A stretch of 45,697 bases of DNA from Candidatus Scalindua sp. SCAELEC01. Lineage in GTDB: Bacteria > Planctomycetota > Brocadiia > Brocadiales > Scalinduaceae. Position numbers and translations under genes: made by a program. Of the stretch, positions 43,701 to 45,697 are shown piece by piece (within the stretch, counting starts at the first letter, position 1; each line of letters begins with the position of its first letter). A model generated the notes under the pieces. That model had not been told where the DNA came from and did not search any database. It saw only the letters and a list, made by a program, of their open reading frames with translations. The DNA lies in contig SHMT01000034.1 in assembly GCA_004282745.1 (NCBI GenBank), positions 1-45,697 on the forward strand, read 5' to 3'.

Positions 43701-44915
43701 TCACTCATATTCCAACAGCCAGTCCTTGAAACTTGGGACCATAAAGGTTTCCACCTTCTCCTCGTCAACACCACGCAATGCCACCGCGGCTGCCTCGGTA
43801 CCAGTCTTTGCTTTCACAATCCTGCTATAGCTGATGTAATCGCTGTACGCTTTAGGTGTATCACCCATTGAAGCATACACCTGACCTCTATTATAGTATG
43901 CATCTTCGTAGATCCGATCAATCAATAGCACCTTGTTATATTCCTGTAACGCCCTATCCAAATCTCCCTGTTTGTGGTATACAACTGCAATATTGAATTG
44001 TGCGTTTGTATGGTCAGGATTCAGATCCAACACCTTCTTGTTTTCAACCAACGCTTCTTCATACTTCTCCTGAAAAGCGTACACAATACCTTTTTGGTAA
44101 TAGGCTTCTATGGACTCTGGATCGATCTCAAGGGCCTTGTCATAGTGCTCCATTGCCTTATCAAACTCTTTTTTCTTAATACTGATCATCCCATAATCCA
44201 CGTATACATCAGCATACTTGGGATTAATTGCCAACGTTTTCTCATACTCCTGCATCGCATTTTCAAGATCGTTGATCTTCAGATAGGAAACCGCCAGGTT
44301 ATAGTGGGCCTTGTCATACGAGGGGTCCAATTCAATTGACTTCAAATAGAGTGGTATTGCCTTCTCTTCAAAAAGAGCCATATCCTGATAAGCAACCGCT
44401 AAATTATAATAGATAAATGGATTATCCGGCTGCAGTGTCAGAGCCTGCTCATACTCCTCTATAGCCTTCTCCGTTTGATCCAGGCTGTGCAGAAATACCC
44501 CCATATCCAGATGGGCCATAACGCTATTTGGCTCATCATCAAGCCTCTTCTTCCTCTTTTCAAAGGCCGTGGCTGGAGGACCGATTGTAATAAACGTATC
44601 GGTCAATTTTTTATATGCATCTTTGTATTCAGGATTAATGTCGATAGCTTTTCTATAATTCTCGATCGCTTCATCAAGCATCTGTTTTTCTACATAGGCA
44701 TTCCCCAGACTAAAATACGCCTCCGCCAGATTAGGATCATCTTCTACTGCCTTTTTGAATTCTTCCGATGCTTCTTCCACTTTTCCCTGTTCAAGTAAGG
44801 CTTGCCCTATCCCAACATGGTCTTGTGCCTTTTCACAACCTGTCACTAACAGCAACAAAACAACTATTAACAAAACACTTACCGCACTCATTTTTTTCGC
44901 AATACACGTATACAT
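43701..44915 (-). CDS. TPR-repeat lipoprotein (second paralogue)
   Basis: About 404 residues. The signal ends LLLLVTGC. Around nine to ten TPR units follow (for example LAEAYFSLGNAYVEKQMLDEA), then a non-repeat tail ending MVPSFKDWLLEYE. ATG at 44915 is chosen because AGGAG stands 4 nt before it (44920-44924); GTG at 44942 would add nine basic residues. It is paralogous to the gene at 42161-43384 along its length, including one unit (the FxTIGPPATAFEKRKKRL stretch) that matches FEEIGVPLDELTICKNAI at the same position. Confidence 0.85.
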   Translation of the reverse strand: MYTCIAKKMSAVSVLLIVVLLLLVTGCEKAQDHVGIGQALLEQGKVEEASEEFKKAVEDDPNLAEAYFSLGNAYVEKQMLDEAIENYRKAIDINPEYKDAYKKLTDTFITIGPPATAFEKRKKRLDDEPNSVMAHLDMGVFLHSLDQTEKAIEEYEQALTLQPDNPFIYYNLAVAYQDMALFEEKAIPLYLKSIELDPSYDKAHYNLAVSYLKINDLENAMQEYEKTLAINPKYADVYVDYGMISIKKKEFDKAMEHYDKALEIDPESIEAYYQKGIVYAFQEKYEEALVENKKVLDLNPDHTNAQFNIAVVYHKQGDLDRALQEYNKVLLIDRIYEDAYYNRGQVYASMGDTPKAYSDYISYSRIVKAKTGTEAAAVALRGVDEEKVETFMVPSFKDWLLEYE

Positions 44916-45225
44916 TTTTCTCCTCATCCTCTTTTTCTGCACATCGGCTTAATTTTCATAAGTTTTTGTCAGTCAAAATTAGAAATACTATAAACAACTC
45001 CCATCAATGACGCAACCCCAATGTTGCGGCAACTACATCACTCAACTTTTGGTACAAAATTACCCCAATTCGCAAAACTATCGTACTAGACTATAATGTT
45101 ATCATAAAAAAGTCCACTGAAAAGTATGTAATTTTTTATACTATACCCATTGCAAAATGAATTTTTGAATATCAGGACTGGAGTTTTCTGAAAATTTTGA
45201 TTTTTCGATTGAACAAAACCAGAGG
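44916..45225. other. Gene-free stretch upstream of the TPR lipoprotein
   Basis: About 310 bp. It contains a small GCAAC/GTTGC hairpin (45011-45027) and, at about 45139-45165, TATACTATACCCATTGCAAAATG, the end of the ATGAGTATA repeat family. The promoter of the minus-strand TPR gene should lie here. Confidence 0.4.
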
Positions 45226-45444
45226 CTTAAGGTCCAGGAAAGAATAACTTGTCGTTCTTGCCTGTCCGAATGGCTGGTAGGCCGGGCGGGCATCTCATTT
45301 TCAGGTCACCTTCGGCCGCTCTTCACTCGCAGTATCCTCGCTGTAGCTCAGGCTACGCCTGCGGTCCTGCTCGATCAGATCGACCAAATCTGATCTAAAA
45401 CTGAGCGCTATAAAACAACAAGTTATTTTTTCCTGGCCCCTTAG
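45226..45444. mobile_element. Element with about 27-bp imperfect terminal inverted repeats
   Basis: The left end GTCCAGGAAAGAATAACTTG (45232-45251) pairs with the right end CAAGTTATTTTTTCCTGGCC (45419-45438), with longer weaker pairing outward. The interior holds the GC-rich block TGTCCGAATGGCTGGTAGGC (45263) shared inverted with 29968-29999, and a GATCAGATC..GATCTAAAA hairpin. About 219 bp, non-coding. Confidence 0.6.
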
Positions 45445-45545
45445 TACTACCAAGTTGAGGATTTTGTGATTAAAAAAATGTAAAGTCCCCGTAAAATAAG
45501 GGCCTGAAAACCTAAAATTTTTTTGAGATGGGTATCATACAACAA

Positions 45546-45586
45546 AAAAAACGAGGGAGTTGGATCTACGCCCAACTCCCCCGTCA
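45546..45586 (-). terminator. Rho-independent terminator of the His-rich protein gene
   Basis: A stem GGGAGTTGG (45555-45563) / CCAACTCCC (45572-45580), extended by weaker pairs, followed on the minus strand by a run of T residues (45543-45551). It lies about 40 nt after the stop codon at 45624. Confidence 0.85.
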
Positions 45587-45623
45587 ACTGCTAACAGAAC
45601 AGCTCAAGAAACAATGCAAAAGA

Positions 45624-45697
45624 TTAATGCTTTTTCATAGATCTTGAACCTGGATCATGATCACCGGAGTGCTGTTCATGCGAACTGTGTGCACCAG
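45624..45697 (-). CDS. C-terminal end of a His-rich protein (partial)
   Basis: The frame entering from the right edge ends GAHSSHEQHSGDHDPGSRSM-KKH-stop, with six His in 23 residues. A terminator follows directly, which supports a real gene. Nothing more can be said of the family; His-rich tails are common on metal-binding or cytochrome-type periplasmic proteins. Confidence 0.55.
   Translation of the reverse strand, partial: GAHSSHEQHSGDHDPGSRSMKKH

Overview
The window is an AT-rich bacterial segment (roughly 40% GC by eye) from a Gram-negative-type cell. Lipoproteins, a periplasmic multiheme cytochrome, a type II secretion (T2SS)-like pseudopilus locus and SurE support this. The mix of an 11-heme cytochrome, TPR lipoproteins, SUMF1-domain proteins, large two-component arrays and many decayed 'four helix bundle' (S23-type) genes with simple TTACGAATT-type flanks resembles anammox planctomycetes (Brocadiales, Scalindua-like). 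That placement is an inference; no rRNA or other marker gene is present.

Region 1 (1-18342) begins with the edge of an IS630-like transposase. It then carries a dispersed T2SS/type IV pilus-like locus, all on the plus strand: a pseudopilin fused to FecR and MopE-type repeats, a PilZ protein, a receiver-GGDEF protein, two GspE-type ATPases in tandem, GspF, two GspG-like pseudopilins, and GspH-, GspI-, GspJ- and GspK-like pseudopilins. No secretin, GspC/L/M or prepilin peptidase is present. Genes are separated by spacers full of decayed four-helix-bundle genes and MITE-like elements. One repeated spacer module lies directly upstream of several of the genes.

Region 2 (18485-21018) holds surE, a cupin-SHOCT lipoprotein and a small unknown protein. 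A strongly structured inverted-repeat element ends inside the stop codon of the cupin gene.

Region 3 (21298-37420) is a dense signalling block. It contains a hybrid kinase whose N-terminal receiver lacks the phospho-Asp, a CheV without other che genes, a double receiver, a large Cache/HAMP/GAF/PAS kinase, two tandem receiver-HDOD paralogues, a receiver-HD-GYP phosphodiesterase, a PAS kinase, and a PAS kinase/NtrC-type regulator pair. With the GGDEF, PilZ and MshEN proteins of region 1, the window encodes synthesis, degradation and three potential receptors of cyclic di-GMP.

Region 4 (37508-45697) holds malate dehydrogenase, an 11-heme NapC/NirT-anchored cytochrome, a secreted zinc-ribbon/TPR/SUMF1 protein, two paralogous TPR lipoproteins, and the 3' end of a His-rich protein with its terminator.

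The most distinctive content is the c-di-GMP-linked, apparently secretin-less pseudopilus locus with a FecR-MopE pseudopilin, and the repeat families that interleave its genes. Functions are read from motifs only; no database search was run.
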